From positions 1 to 40,542 of the forward strand of contig QKDA01000045.1 in assembly GCA_003246765.1 (NCBI GenBank): 40,542 nt of DNA, given 5' to 3'. Below are positions 34,452 through 40,542 of the stretch, piece by piece. Position numbers and translations under genes: made by a program. The notes beneath the pieces are model-generated. The model was not told the origin of the DNA, searched no databases, and worked only from the letters and a program-made list of their open reading frames with translations. The DNA comes from Spirochaetales bacterium. Lineage in GTDB: Bacteria > Spirochaetota > Spirochaetia > Treponematales > Treponemataceae. Within the stretch, counting starts at the first letter, position 1. Each line of letters begins with the position of its first letter.

Positions 34452-35288
34452 ATGGCAAACGAAATCAACCCGGTAGACTTTGAAAACCAACCCGTACGGC
34501 GGTTCTTCGACGAAACCGAAGAAAAATGGTACTTCTCGGTGATTGACGTGGTAGCCGCCCTCACCGCGAGCGTCAACCCCCGCGACTACTGGTTTAAAAT
34601 GAAAATTCGCGTAAAAAGCGAAGATGGAATTGAGTTGTCGACAATTTGTCGACAACTGAAATTGCCTTCTTCCGACGGAAAAAAGTATGCTACCGATTGC
34701 GCAGACGTACAGGGCCTGTTACGGATCGTCCAGTCCATACCGTCCCCAAAAGCGGAGCCATTCAAGCAATGGCTTGCCAAAGTCGGTTATGAACGCATAC
34801 AGGATATGAGCGATCCCGAGCGATCGCTTGATCGTGCTCGGGAATACTGGCAAAAGCACGGGAGAAGCGAAAAGTGGATCCAGCAGCGCATGATGGGGCA
34901 AGAAACCCGGAATAAGCTTACCGATTACTGGAAAGAACACGACATTACCAAAGAAAGCGAATACGCCATCCTGACCAATATCATCCATCAGGAATGGAGC
35001 GGGCTTACCGTAAAGGGGCATAAAGACCTGAAGGGACTCAAGACCCAAAATCTGCGCGACCACATGAATGAGGCGGAGCTCATTTTTACCGCACTGGCAG
35101 AACTTTCCACCAGGCAAATAGCCGAAAGCGTCGACGCTACCGGCATGGCGGAAAACGCGGAAGCCGGGACAAAAGGCGGAAAGATCGCCAGAAGGGCGCG
35201 TACGGAACTCGAACAAAAAACGGGTAAAAGCGTGGTAACCGGCGAGAATTTCCTGCCGCCCAAGGAACGTAAAAAGAAAATAGAGTGA
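34452..35288 (+). CDS. BRO-N/phage antirepressor-like protein
   Basis: A 278-residue protein with an N-terminal BRO-N domain (residues about 10-120: RRFFDETEEKWYFSVIDVVAALT; PSPKAEPFKQWLAKVGYERI) and a C-terminal region rich in charged residues (KGHKDLKGLKTQNLRDHMNEAEL). Proteins of this layout are frequent in phages and mobile islands, where BRO-N domains bind DNA; there is some similarity to DinD. It starts three bases after the restriction enzyme stop, so it is co-transcribed and may regulate that gene. A 23-bp palindrome lies inside its coding region (34634-34656). GC is near 50%, lower than the core genes. Confidence 0.8.
   Translation: MANEINPVDFENQPVRRFFDETEEKWYFSVIDVVAALTASVNPRDYWFKMKIRVKSEDGIELSTICRQLKLPSSDGKKYATDCADVQGLLRIVQSIPSPKAEPFKQWLAKVGYERIQDMSDPERSLDRAREYWQKHGRSEKWIQQRMMGQETRNKLTDYWKEHDITKESEYAILTNIIHQEWSGLTVKGHKDLKGLKTQNLRDHMNEAELIFTALAELSTRQIAESVDATGMAENAEAGTKGGKIARRARTELEQKTGKSVVTGENFLPPKERKKKIE
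34634..34656. repeat. 23-bp perfect palindrome inside the BRO-N gene
   Basis: An 11-bp arm GTTGTCGACAA, one central T, and its exact reverse complement. Each arm contains the 10-bp palindrome TTGTCGACAA, so two dyads are nested. It may be a protein binding site; its place in a coding region argues for caution. Confidence 0.6.
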
Positions 35289-35355
35289 AGACAGTATGTG
35301 AGCGATACCTGTGCTAAACTGTAATTACTGATCAAAAAGCGATAAGCTTTTTATG

Positions 35356-35403
35356 GGGATGGATCTCGCCGTTTCGGACGGACGGATTCATCCCGTTTTT
35401 TTT
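35356..35403 (+). terminator. Terminator, copy 1 of a repeated element
   Basis: GGGATG pairs with CATCCC over an inner CCGT/ACGG hairpin and runs into eight T residues. It ends the restriction enzyme/BRO-N operon. The same 40-base core recurs exactly at 37713-37752. Confidence 0.85.
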
Positions 35404-35450
35404 CCCTTGAACTCAAAACCCTCTCAAATAAACCGTAACCATTATCCTTC

Positions 35451-35479
35451 TTGTTAACTTGTAAAGTACGGTGTAAAGT
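35451..35479 (+). promoter_or_regulatory. Promoter of the TIGR04255-type operon
   Basis: TTGTTA (35451-35456), 17 bases, TAAAGT (35474-35479), 22 bases before the ATG at 35502. AGAGGAG lies just upstream of that ATG. Confidence 0.6.
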
Positions 35480-35501
35480 AAAGGCAAGAGGAGAATTCTA
35501 T

Positions 35502-36329
35502 ATGTGCGCAACTAGGAACTGCCCTTCAGTTCCACTTTCAAAGAAACCGCTTGCATTAGTTCTGATACAGGTGCGCTACTCCCCAATAGCGAAAATAGCC
35601 GAATTTATCCCCGAAATACAGGAAACTTTCAGGCGAAATGGCTATCCCATCCAGGGAAACCTGAAAGCCGTCTCTTTTGAACTTGGCCCGGAAGGTTTAC
35701 GAGCTAAGGATGAAACGCCCCAATGGCGATTTGAGACGCCCGACAAAGAAACGGTAGTGTTGCTTGATCAAGGTCAAATCCTGCTCCAGACGACAAAGTA
35801 TTCCAGCTTCGAGATTTTCTTTGCCGAATACCTCAAACTGCTTTCATTATTCATGACAATTACCGAACATGACGAATATGGCCTCTGTACCCGGTTGGGC
35901 CTTAGATACGTCGATCAAATACGCAAGCAATCGGAGGATGATACAATTGAATCATATCTCCGGCCGCAGCTACGGGGAATGGAATGTCGCGAGTACGTCG
36001 ATTCCCGTAAGCAGTACACCCTGTCTACGATCGGTAAGACTTCTTTGGCCCCGGATATAAACGGTACCTTGGCGATCCGCATCATTCGCGGAGAACGGGG
36101 ATTAGATTTACCGCCTGACCTACTCGCCGCGGCTCCGGCGGGCCGCCTCAGGGTATCGCCCGAAGAAGACATGGCTTTGATCGATATGGATCATTATTGG
36201 GAGGGCTCTCTCGGGCCGGGCTTTGACGAGGCAAGGATTGAGGAACTCTTTTACCGTTTGCATGACTCGATTATCAGGGGTTTTCACGGTTCTGTCGTAT
36301 CCGAGGAAGGGATTGAAAAATGGAAATGA
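35502..36329 (+). CDS. TIGR04255 family protein
   Basis: A 275-residue protein of the sporadically distributed TIGR04255 type, recognised by PLALVLIQVRYSPI near the N-terminus (about 16-29), the RFETPDKETVVLLDQGQILLQTTKY stretch (about 76-101) and the GLRYVDQI segment. Function is unknown; the family is patchy and often found in islands next to a second small gene. ATG 35502 was chosen because the promoter overlaps the longer frame. It overlaps the next gene by ten bases, and GC is about 48%. It is the first gene of a three-gene unit between two copies of one terminator. Confidence 0.75.
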   Translation: MCATRNCPSVPLSKKPLALVLIQVRYSPIAKIAEFIPEIQETFRRNGYPIQGNLKAVSFELGPEGLRAKDETPQWRFETPDKETVVLLDQGQILLQTTKYSSFEIFFAEYLKLLSLFMTITEHDEYGLCTRLGLRYVDQIRKQSEDDTIESYLRPQLRGMECREYVDSRKQYTLSTIGKTSLAPDINGTLAIRIIRGERGLDLPPDLLAAAPAGRLRVSPEEDMALIDMDHYWEGSLGPGFDEARIEELFYRLHDSIIRGFHGSVVSEEGIEKWK

Positions 36330-36889
36330 CGTGCAAGAATTCGCTTGGAATTTTTGAAGAAGTTACGGGACCTACGCTGTATGGATGGATGAACAGACCG
36401 GATACGTACTCAACGACCAGTTATATCATCATAGTCCGCAATGAACCGGTATATTTCACCTTGTCACCTCCCGAACAGGTGCGTTTGATTCTCGCGTTTT
36501 ACGGCTTTACGAAAACCCAACTCGCACAAATAATTGGAATATCGCGTCCTGCGTTGTATGCGTGGCTCGACGGTACGAGCGAACCCGAAAGCGCTAACCA
36601 TGATAAGCTTGCTGCGCTGGCGCAACTTGCCCATGATGTCGGCGCAGAGCAATCGATTACGCTCTTTCACGGATACGTAACCCGTCCGATTCCCGGATAT
36701 GAAAAAAGCCTGATTGACTATATGACCGGCGCGCTCGCCGACGGAGATTTCCTCGCGCGCCTCATTAAAAAGATCGTGGCCATGACCGTTGAGCGTCGAG
36801 ATCGCCTACAGGCAATCCCGAAGCCTATGTTTCCCGTAGATGAATCCACGTTGGATGAAAATCTTACCTCTTTGAGCAATGGAGCGTAG
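36320..36889 (+). CDS. Helix-turn-helix protein, second gene of the operon
   Basis: A 189-residue protein with a clear XRE/Cro-like helix-turn-helix at about residues 60-85 (FYGFTKTQLAQIIGISRPALYAWLDGT). The rest (to 189) has no domain I recognise. The ATG overlaps the end of the TIGR04255 gene by ten bases, so the two are translationally coupled. It may be the DNA-binding regulator or a target-sensing part of the module. AT-rich relative to the core genes. Confidence 0.75.
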   Translation: MEMTCKNSLGIFEEVTGPTLYGWMNRPDTYSTTSYIIIVRNEPVYFTLSPPEQVRLILAFYGFTKTQLAQIIGISRPALYAWLDGTSEPESANHDKLAALAQLAHDVGAEQSITLFHGYVTRPIPGYEKSLIDYMTGALADGDFLARLIKKIVAMTVERRDRLQAIPKPMFPVDESTLDENLTSLSNGA

Positions 36890-36894
36890 ATCCG

Positions 36895-37703
36895 TTGAAG
36901 ACGGTTCAGGAGAAGATTAGGCAGGCTGGATGGCGCCAAGGAGATATTATTATAGGCCACTGCGTTGAGCCACTCCTGAATTCCACCGTGGATTGTCGCC
37001 CTGCCGCAGTCAATAAACTCGATGTACTCCTGTTGCTCTCCCAAGATTGCGACCTTGTCTCGGATCATCTGGATAAAGAACCGTATGTCGAATTTCTCGC
37101 CGGATGCTCAATCGAGAATTGCAATAATTCCTTCCAAAACGGAAGGAATTATTGCACCTATCAACCGGATCCCTAACCGTTGAATTTTCCATCCAGAACC
37201 GGTTTCGCGTACGAAAAGAGTGCCTGGCTGAGTATGGTATCAGAACCGTCGGTTCCTCGCTCCCGATGGCGGATTTACGTTTGGTGCTTCGCTGGTTCCT
37301 TAAGCGGTATACCCGACCTGCCTTTCCCGACTCGTTCAATGGCCGTTTGGAGCTGAAAAGAAAGGAACAAGAGCGTCTGGCAAAAAGCGAACTCAGCAAG
37401 CATGTAAGCATCGTCTTATTCGATGTGAGTACTGACGAATACCCCCCAGATCGACCCTATGAATTACAGATTATCATTGGCGTTTCCGTAGGCACCACGA
37501 ACGAGATGCAGGAGCGAATGGAAAGAGCATTTGAAGCCGCATTTTCGGTCGATGGTATCGAAATCCATGATATAGCCGTGCGTGATGAAGATGACATAAC
37601 TCTGCGCATTTTGCGCTCGTATAAACGCTGGGACCAGGATTTTCGCAGTTATCCGGAATCGACTGACGCCGCGTTACCGCCGGCCGAAGTGGATGTCCTG
37701 TGA
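36895..37703 (+). pseudogene. Third gene of the operon, interrupted by a -1 frameshift
   Basis: Two open frames together form one protein of about 265-270 residues. The first runs from TTG 36895 (MKTVQEKIRQAGWRQGDIII...) to a stop shortly after 37150. The second, in the -1 frame, resumes with LHLSTGSLTVEFSIQNRF near 37152 and runs to 37703. The break lies at about 37150-37154 in a perfect inverted repeat. Restoring one base near AATTATTGCA would join the frames. No known family was recognised; the first part contains DVLLLLSQDCDLV. The gene follows the HTH gene after five bases. It may be a true pseudogene or a sequencing error. Confidence 0.65.
37120..37156. repeat. Perfect 16-bp inverted repeat at the frameshift
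   Basis: TGCAATAATTCCTTCC (37120-37135), a 5-base loop AAAAC, and GGAAGGAATTATTGCA (37141-37156). It sits exactly where the reading frame breaks. Confidence 0.9.
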
Positions 37704-37712
37704 CCCATCTTA

Positions 37713-37761
37713 GGGATGGATCTCGCCGTTTCGGACGGACGGATTCATCCCGTTTTTTTTT
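37713..37761 (+). terminator. Terminator, copy 2 of the repeated element
   Basis: An exact copy of the 40-base core at 35356-35395, followed by nine T residues. It ends the TIGR04255-type operon, so the operon lies between direct repeats about 2.36 kb apart. Confidence 0.85.
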
Positions 37762-37769
37762 GACCCCTT

Positions 37770-37975
37770 TACCCCAGCTCCTTCCGCATGACCAGGGCGG
37801 CGCGGGTAGGTTCCGTTTTCCCCCGAAAAAGCGCGGGTATTCGGCGATGACGGCGTAGCCGTTCCGTTCGTAGATGCCCCGGGCGAAGGCCTCTCTTTCG
37901 GGTTTTTCCCGGTAGGCCCAGAGCTCGGAGGTTATGAACCCCGCGAGGCCTCCTCAATGGCCATGACCGCGCGTA
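37770..37975 (-). pseudogene. Remnant of a GNAT-type acetyltransferase
   Basis: Reading the minus strand in shifting frames gives GLAGFITSELWAYREKP, GIYERNGYAVIAEYPRFF and, after another shift, ALVMRKELG then a stop. This is the C-terminal end of a GNAT acetyltransferase. At least two frameshifts and the missing N-terminus show it is not functional. GC is high, like the core genes, which suggests a core gene broken by the island's arrival. Confidence 0.6.
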
Positions 37976-37981
37976 AATCCT

Positions 37982-38160
37982 CCCTTCGCGCGGAGCGAAG
38001 GATCGGGGGGACGGGGCGGTGGCTTTGGGGCTCAGGGAAATGTATCATGGCGGCGGCTTGCGTATAGCAGATTCGCCCCATCTCCGCTTGAGGGTTGCGA
38101 GAAGAAGGGGGTGGGGCGCAACCGCGTGCGCCCCAGGGGGAAGGCTTTCCCCCCTCCGCG
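37982..38160. repeat. Non-coding stretch with REP-like hairpins
   Basis: No gene is visible. It contains hairpins CCTTCG/CGAAGG (37983-38001), GGGGCGCA/TGCGCCCC (38113-38134) and GGGGGAA/TTCCCCC (38136-38153). The last two resemble the G5/C5 hairpins inside the restriction gene. Confidence 0.5.
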
Positions 38161-38182
38161 AATCACCGCTCTTACAACACCC

Positions 38183-38352
38183 TTACTCTGCGCGATTATT
38201 CATGAGTAGTTCAACGAGACGGCTGTTGATGTAGTAATTGAAACGACCAGCCTTCTCCTTCCGAACGAAACGCCGAGGTCTCTTTCCACGAATTCGATCT
38301 TTGTGTAGGGGTGGAAGAACAGGTTATCGACGAGCTCCTGACTGTAGAAGCG
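38183..38352 (-). pseudogene. Broken copy of the 3' end of fic
   Basis: The minus strand matches the end of the Fic gene (28031-28253) closely, including FYSQELVDNLFFHPYTKIEFVE split by changed bases. About 50 bases (the winged-helix segment) are deleted. The stop codon position matches. There is no start or catalytic part. It is followed directly by a copy of the restriction-enzyme promoter, which shows an old duplication of the fic/promoter block. Confidence 0.8.
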
Positions 38353-38369
38353 GAAACTACGAGCGTAAT

Positions 38370-38443
38370 GTACGGTGAAAGCCCCTCTTCCCAAAATTGC
38401 GTGACCCCCGACTACCCGATATGCTACCGGTATTCGCACCAAT
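38370..38443 (+). repeat. Copy of the restriction-enzyme promoter region
   Basis: About 74 bases match 29262-29336 with scattered differences, sharing CAAAATTGCGTGACCCCCG and CTACCGGTATTC. Here no restriction gene follows. The -10 is TATGCT instead of TATACT. Confidence 0.8.
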
Positions 38444-38524
38444 ACCTCTGTTACGTCAAAAGCCGTAAGGAAGCGGCATATCGGTTTTAAGTCGGAATTG
38501 GCCTTTGAACCGGTATACGATGGT

Positions 38525-39040
38525 TTACATTTCCACGGATGACGATTCTTTTGCCTGTCGAATAGTGGCGAGGGGTAAAAACAGTGTGAGCGGATGGTTA
38601 TCCATTGGGATAAACCCGTAACGGAGATAAAACCCTTTCGCCTTTTCATTGACCGCGTCGACCAAGACGGCGAATATCCCAACCGACGCGGAAACATCGA
38701 GAGCCTTTTGGAGCGCCATTTTCAGAAGCCAGGAACCGACTCCCTCGCCTTGAAAGCGAGTATCAACTGCTAATTTTCCGATACGGAAAGCGGGTACCGG
38801 ATAGCGAGGCAGTTTTCGCGTAACCGATTCCGGCAGGTCAGCTGCTTCAATCTGGGCATTTGAAAAAGTCATGTATCCAGCCACATTCTCCGAATCGTCT
38901 ACAGCGACGAAAGTCTTCCCGATCATGAGGTTATCGTTCTTTAGCGCGTAATGCTTGAAGTACGAGTTCAAGTCCGGATTGCCGCAATCAAAGGGGAACT
39001 TTTGTAGCTCTTTGGTTATGGGTAGAAGCGAAAACGTCAC
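38525..39040 (-). CDS. GNAT acetyltransferase toxin, TacT-like
   Basis: A 171-residue GNAT protein of the size and layout of TacT-type toxins, which acetylate aminoacyl-tRNA and stop translation. The FDCGNPDLNSYF start, the KLAVDTRFQGEGVGSWLL acetyl-CoA loop (residues about 89-106) and AKGFYLRYGFIP near the C-terminus are all visible. It lies 12 bases downstream of a ribbon-helix-helix antitoxin gene, as in tacAT. Target is inferred from family. Confidence 0.88.
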   Translation of the reverse strand: MTFSLLPITKELQKFPFDCGNPDLNSYFKHYALKNDNLMIGKTFVAVDDSENVAGYMTFSNAQIEAADLPESVTRKLPRYPVPAFRIGKLAVDTRFQGEGVGSWLLKMALQKALDVSASVGIFAVLVDAVNEKAKGFYLRYGFIPMDNHPLTLFLPLATIRQAKESSSVEM

Positions 39041-39052
39041 GCCAACAAATCC

Positions 39053-39319
39053 TCAAGAATTGGTAAAGAGCGACTTTAGCGCCTCGTTGGGTGCCGGGGG
39101 ATTCATAAGTGCTGAAAAGAAGGACTCCCGTTCGGCCTCCGTGAGGCGAATGCTCTCGGTTTCTCGAATATCTTCACGTGCCCTTTGCAGCGCTGATTCA
39201 AGGATATACGCGGAAATGGATTTATGGTTCAACTGGGCGGCACGTTCGATAATCGACTTTACTTCCGGATTGGTTCGTACGTCGATTCGATCAGACCTGA
39301 TAGAAGCGGATGTGGGCAT
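39053..39319 (-). CDS. DUF1778 ribbon-helix-helix antitoxin, TacA-like
   Basis: An 88-residue antitoxin. ATG 39319 has GGAGG at normal spacing. The N-terminal half (about 9-45) is a ribbon-helix-helix DNA-binding domain (DRIDVRTNPEVKSIIERAA). The C-terminal half (about 60-88) would bind and neutralise the GNAT toxin, and includes LTEAERESFFSAL. It sits directly upstream of the toxin gene. A palindrome overlaps its promoter, fitting autorepression. Confidence 0.88.
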   Translation of the reverse strand: MPTSASIRSDRIDVRTNPEVKSIIERAAQLNHKSISAYILESALQRAREDIRETESIRLTEAERESFFSALMNPPAPNEALKSLFTNS

Positions 39320-39330
39320 AGGGAACCTCC

Positions 39331-39351
39331 ACAATAATTATATCTTATTGT
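39331..39351 (-). promoter_or_regulatory. Operator and -10 of the toxin-antitoxin operon
   Basis: ACAATAA (39331-39337), seven bases, TTATTGT (39345-39351) is a perfect dyad that covers the minus-strand TATAAT (39337-39342). It lies 12 bases before the antitoxin ATG. This is the normal place for autorepression by the antitoxin. Confidence 0.6.
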
Positions 39352-39440
39352 ACGGAAAAAGTACACACGAAATCTTAAATGAGTCAGCCCCCGATTGAGG
39401 AAGCCCGATGATATCATTGGGTTGTGTGCGGTGATACTAC

Positions 39441-39453
39441 AGTCTGACCCCCT
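39441..39453. repeat. REP-like GTCTGACCCCCT motif, left copy
   Basis: AGTCTGACCCCCT. A similar GGGTCAGACCCCC is at 40099-40111 on the other side of the Lys/Ala-rich gene. Such motifs are often the mobile REP repeats of tyrosine-type transposases, none of which is seen here. Confidence 0.4.
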
Positions 39454-39472
39454 GGGAAAGGAGACGCGCGGG

Positions 39473-40036
39473 TTACCTGCTTTTAGGGAGCGTATTTCCC
39501 GGTTGTGCGGCTTTAGTCTTTACCTGAGCCGCTTTAGCCGGTTTATCAGCTTTTGCCCTTTTCGGCGCCGCCTCGTCTTTTTTTATCGGCACGATCTTTT
39601 TTGACGCTGCCGCTTTTTTTGCCGGGGCGGCTTTATCCTGCTTGACGGGTTTGACCGATTCCTGGGGGGGCTTGAAGAACGTCGTGTGGAGTTTGCGCTT
39701 TTTAAGGGAAAGCAGGGTGCGGGTAACGAGGTCTTCGATGCCGATCTGACTGTATTGGGACTCGATATAGTCGTAATTGAGATGGGCCAGCCCGCATCGG
39801 AGATACCCGGTCAGTTTTTCCTGGGACGCGCCTTGCTTATGAAGCGTTAAAAGCCATTTCCTGAGGGCTTCATTGCCGGTATCGAATATCTCGTCGGAAA
39901 GGACGGCGCCCGTTTTCTTGAGGATCGAGTTCATCTTCCGGTGAACGAGGGGCAGATCCCCGCGTAGGAACTCCGGTATGATTCCGGTCTCAATCAACTT
40001 CTCGTCGAGCTTTTGGATTCCTTTTTTATCGGCCAT
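39473..40036 (-). CDS. Hypothetical protein with Lys/Ala/Pro-rich histone H1-like tail
   Basis: A 187-residue protein. ATG 40036 was chosen because GGAGGA lies just upstream; the frame extends 12 codons further without one. Residues 1-123 form a folded helical domain with no family I recognise (IPEFLRGDLPLVHRKMNSIL; NYDYIESQYSQIGIEDLVTRT). Residues about 124-187 are a basic low-complexity tail of Lys, Ala and Pro (KAAPAKKAAASKK) like histone H1 or H1-like bacterial DNA-binding proteins. It may bind DNA or RNA. It is flanked by REP-like motifs and has no partner gene. Confidence 0.65.
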   Translation of the reverse strand: MADKKGIQKLDEKLIETGIIPEFLRGDLPLVHRKMNSILKKTGAVLSDEIFDTGNEALRKWLLTLHKQGASQEKLTGYLRCGLAHLNYDYIESQYSQIGIEDLVTRTLLSLKKRKLHTTFFKPPQESVKPVKQDKAAPAKKAAASKKIVPIKKDEAAPKRAKADKPAKAAQVKTKAAQPGNTLPKSR

Positions 40037-40072
40037 GAAATTCCTCCTCCGACAGGGGGAAAGGTAGATCAT

Positions 40073-40348
40073 CCGGGGGATTATTTCAGGGGAGTGGAGG
40101 GTCAGACCCCCTTTCTATAGAGCCCTCGTACCGAGCCCCTCTCCCCGCATAACAAGCATTCTGTTCACCTCGAGGAATCAGGTTATTTCAATCCGGTTAT
40201 ATTTTTCCGCTTTTATCCGGTGATTTTCAGATTACAGGACGTAAGAATCCTCACCCGGAAGCGTTATCGGGTTTGCCCCTACCGAAGGCGAACATGTTCG
40301 ACCGGGAACCGGACGGCTTTAGGTCCCTCCGGTTTAGGTAGAGAACCC
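40073..40348. other. Intergenic stretch without a gene
   Basis: Only the right-hand REP-like motif GGGTCAGACCCCC (40099-40111) is seen. The minus-strand open frame at 40279-40494 overlaps the next gene and its promoter and has no support. Confidence 0.5.
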
Positions 40349-40397
40349 TTTACAAAGGCAATTTTGAGAAGTATACTTGCATAGTGGGATATCCCAC
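40349..40397 (+). promoter_or_regulatory. Promoter and palindromic operator of the last gene
   Basis: TTTACA (40349-40354), 17 bases, TATACT (40372-40377), then the perfect palindrome GTGGGATATCCCAC (40384-40397) at the expected transcription start. GGAGGC follows before the ATG. The layout fits autorepression. Confidence 0.7.
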
Positions 40398-40410
40398 CGG
40401 AGGCAAGGAT

Positions 40411-40542
40411 ATGCAAGCAGTCAAAGAATATGACGCCCGGATGGACGTGAAAAAGCGCGTTACCCTTCGGGGAGCACAATATAGCAACTACCACGTAAAG
40501 GAGTACCCGAACGGACAGATCGTCCTTGAACCGAGGGAGTTG
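40411..40542 (+). CDS. Putative antitoxin-like protein (3' part beyond the window)
   Basis: Forty-four residues are visible (MQAVKEYDARMDVKKRVTLR...). The pattern RVTLRGAQYSNYHVKEY followed by GQIVLEPREL resembles small AbrB-like antitoxins found next to RelE/ParE-like toxins in Treponema and Firmicutes. The toxin gene would lie to the right. ATG 40411 has GGAGGC eight bases upstream and a strong promoter with a palindrome. The family call is tentative because the protein is cut. Confidence 0.6.
   Translation, partial: MQAVKEYDARMDVKKRVTLRGAQYSNYHVKEYPNGQIVLEPREL

Noticed and set aside
37130-37156. Programmed -1 ribosomal frameshift in the third operon gene
   Set aside because: No slippery heptamer is present before the hairpin and the shift lies inside the hairpin arm, so mutation is the simpler explanation.
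37769-37957. Intact 62-residue gene on the minus strand
   Set aside because: The frame gives Arg-rich nonsense; the neighbouring frames give recognisable acetyltransferase pieces, so it is a pseudogene.
38200-38697. 165-residue open frame spanning the fic remnant
   Set aside because: It joins the promoter copy, part of the TacT gene on a shifted frame and the fic remnant by chance.

Overview
The window is about 40.5 kb of high-GC bacterial DNA, roughly 62-66% GC by eye over the first 33 kb and nearer 50% after that. No rRNA or phylogenetic marker is present. The gene set (spirochaete/plant-type ATP-phosphofructokinase, HD-GYP response regulator, many lipoproteins, YgiQ-type radical SAM protein, recurrent TATACT -10 boxes, GTG/TTG starts) is compatible with a free-living or gut spirochaete of the Treponema/Spirochaeta group. 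That assignment is an inference and cannot be proved here. 

Layout: (1) 1-7677, minus strand: an arginine/urea-type nitrogen cluster, argA-like N-acetylglutamate synthase, carA, carB, MATE exporter and arginase (cut by the window edge), with ATGA overlaps at carA/carB and MATE/arginase. (2) 7760-15355: HD-GYP response regulator, ArsB/NhaD-type antiporter with a terminator hairpin in its leader, M16 zinc-protease lipoprotein, ferredoxin-like protein and a Gph-type phosphatase. (3) 15357-20337: an arabinose operon, LacI-family regulator then araB, araA and araD, with a 17-bp palindrome inside the regulator promoter. (4) 20462-27629: secreted GH16 laminarinase, small CPKCAK-motif protein, YgiQ radical SAM protein, NifU-like scaffold, phosphofructokinase and a META-domain lipoprotein. 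(5) 27697 onward: tRNA-Ala(CGC), and right after it an accessory island with a Fic protein, a single-chain type ISP restriction-modification enzyme, a BRO-N protein, a three-gene TIGR04255-type operon between two copies of one terminator, GNAT and Fic remnants, a TacA/TacT-like toxin-antitoxin pair, a Lys/Ala-tailed protein and the start of a second antitoxin-like gene. 

The most unusual signal is the nitrogen cluster. CarA and CarB resemble the animal-type carbamoyl phosphate synthetase I/III line in sequence. CarA has lost the glutaminase cysteine (Gly253). CarB has lost several conserved ATP-grasp metal ligands and loop residues, but keeps a regulatory-domain motif like that of N-acetylglutamate-activated synthetases. 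It sits between a gene that would make N-acetylglutamate and one for arginase. Both reading frames are intact, so either the enzyme is ammonia-dependent and N-acetylglutamate-responsive, or it is a repurposed paralogue. 

The second point of interest is the island. It has duplicated borders, a low-GC target-recognition patch in the restriction enzyme, an in-frame palindromic insertion, and a frameshift lying exactly in a perfect inverted repeat. No integrase, transposase or CRISPR array was seen.
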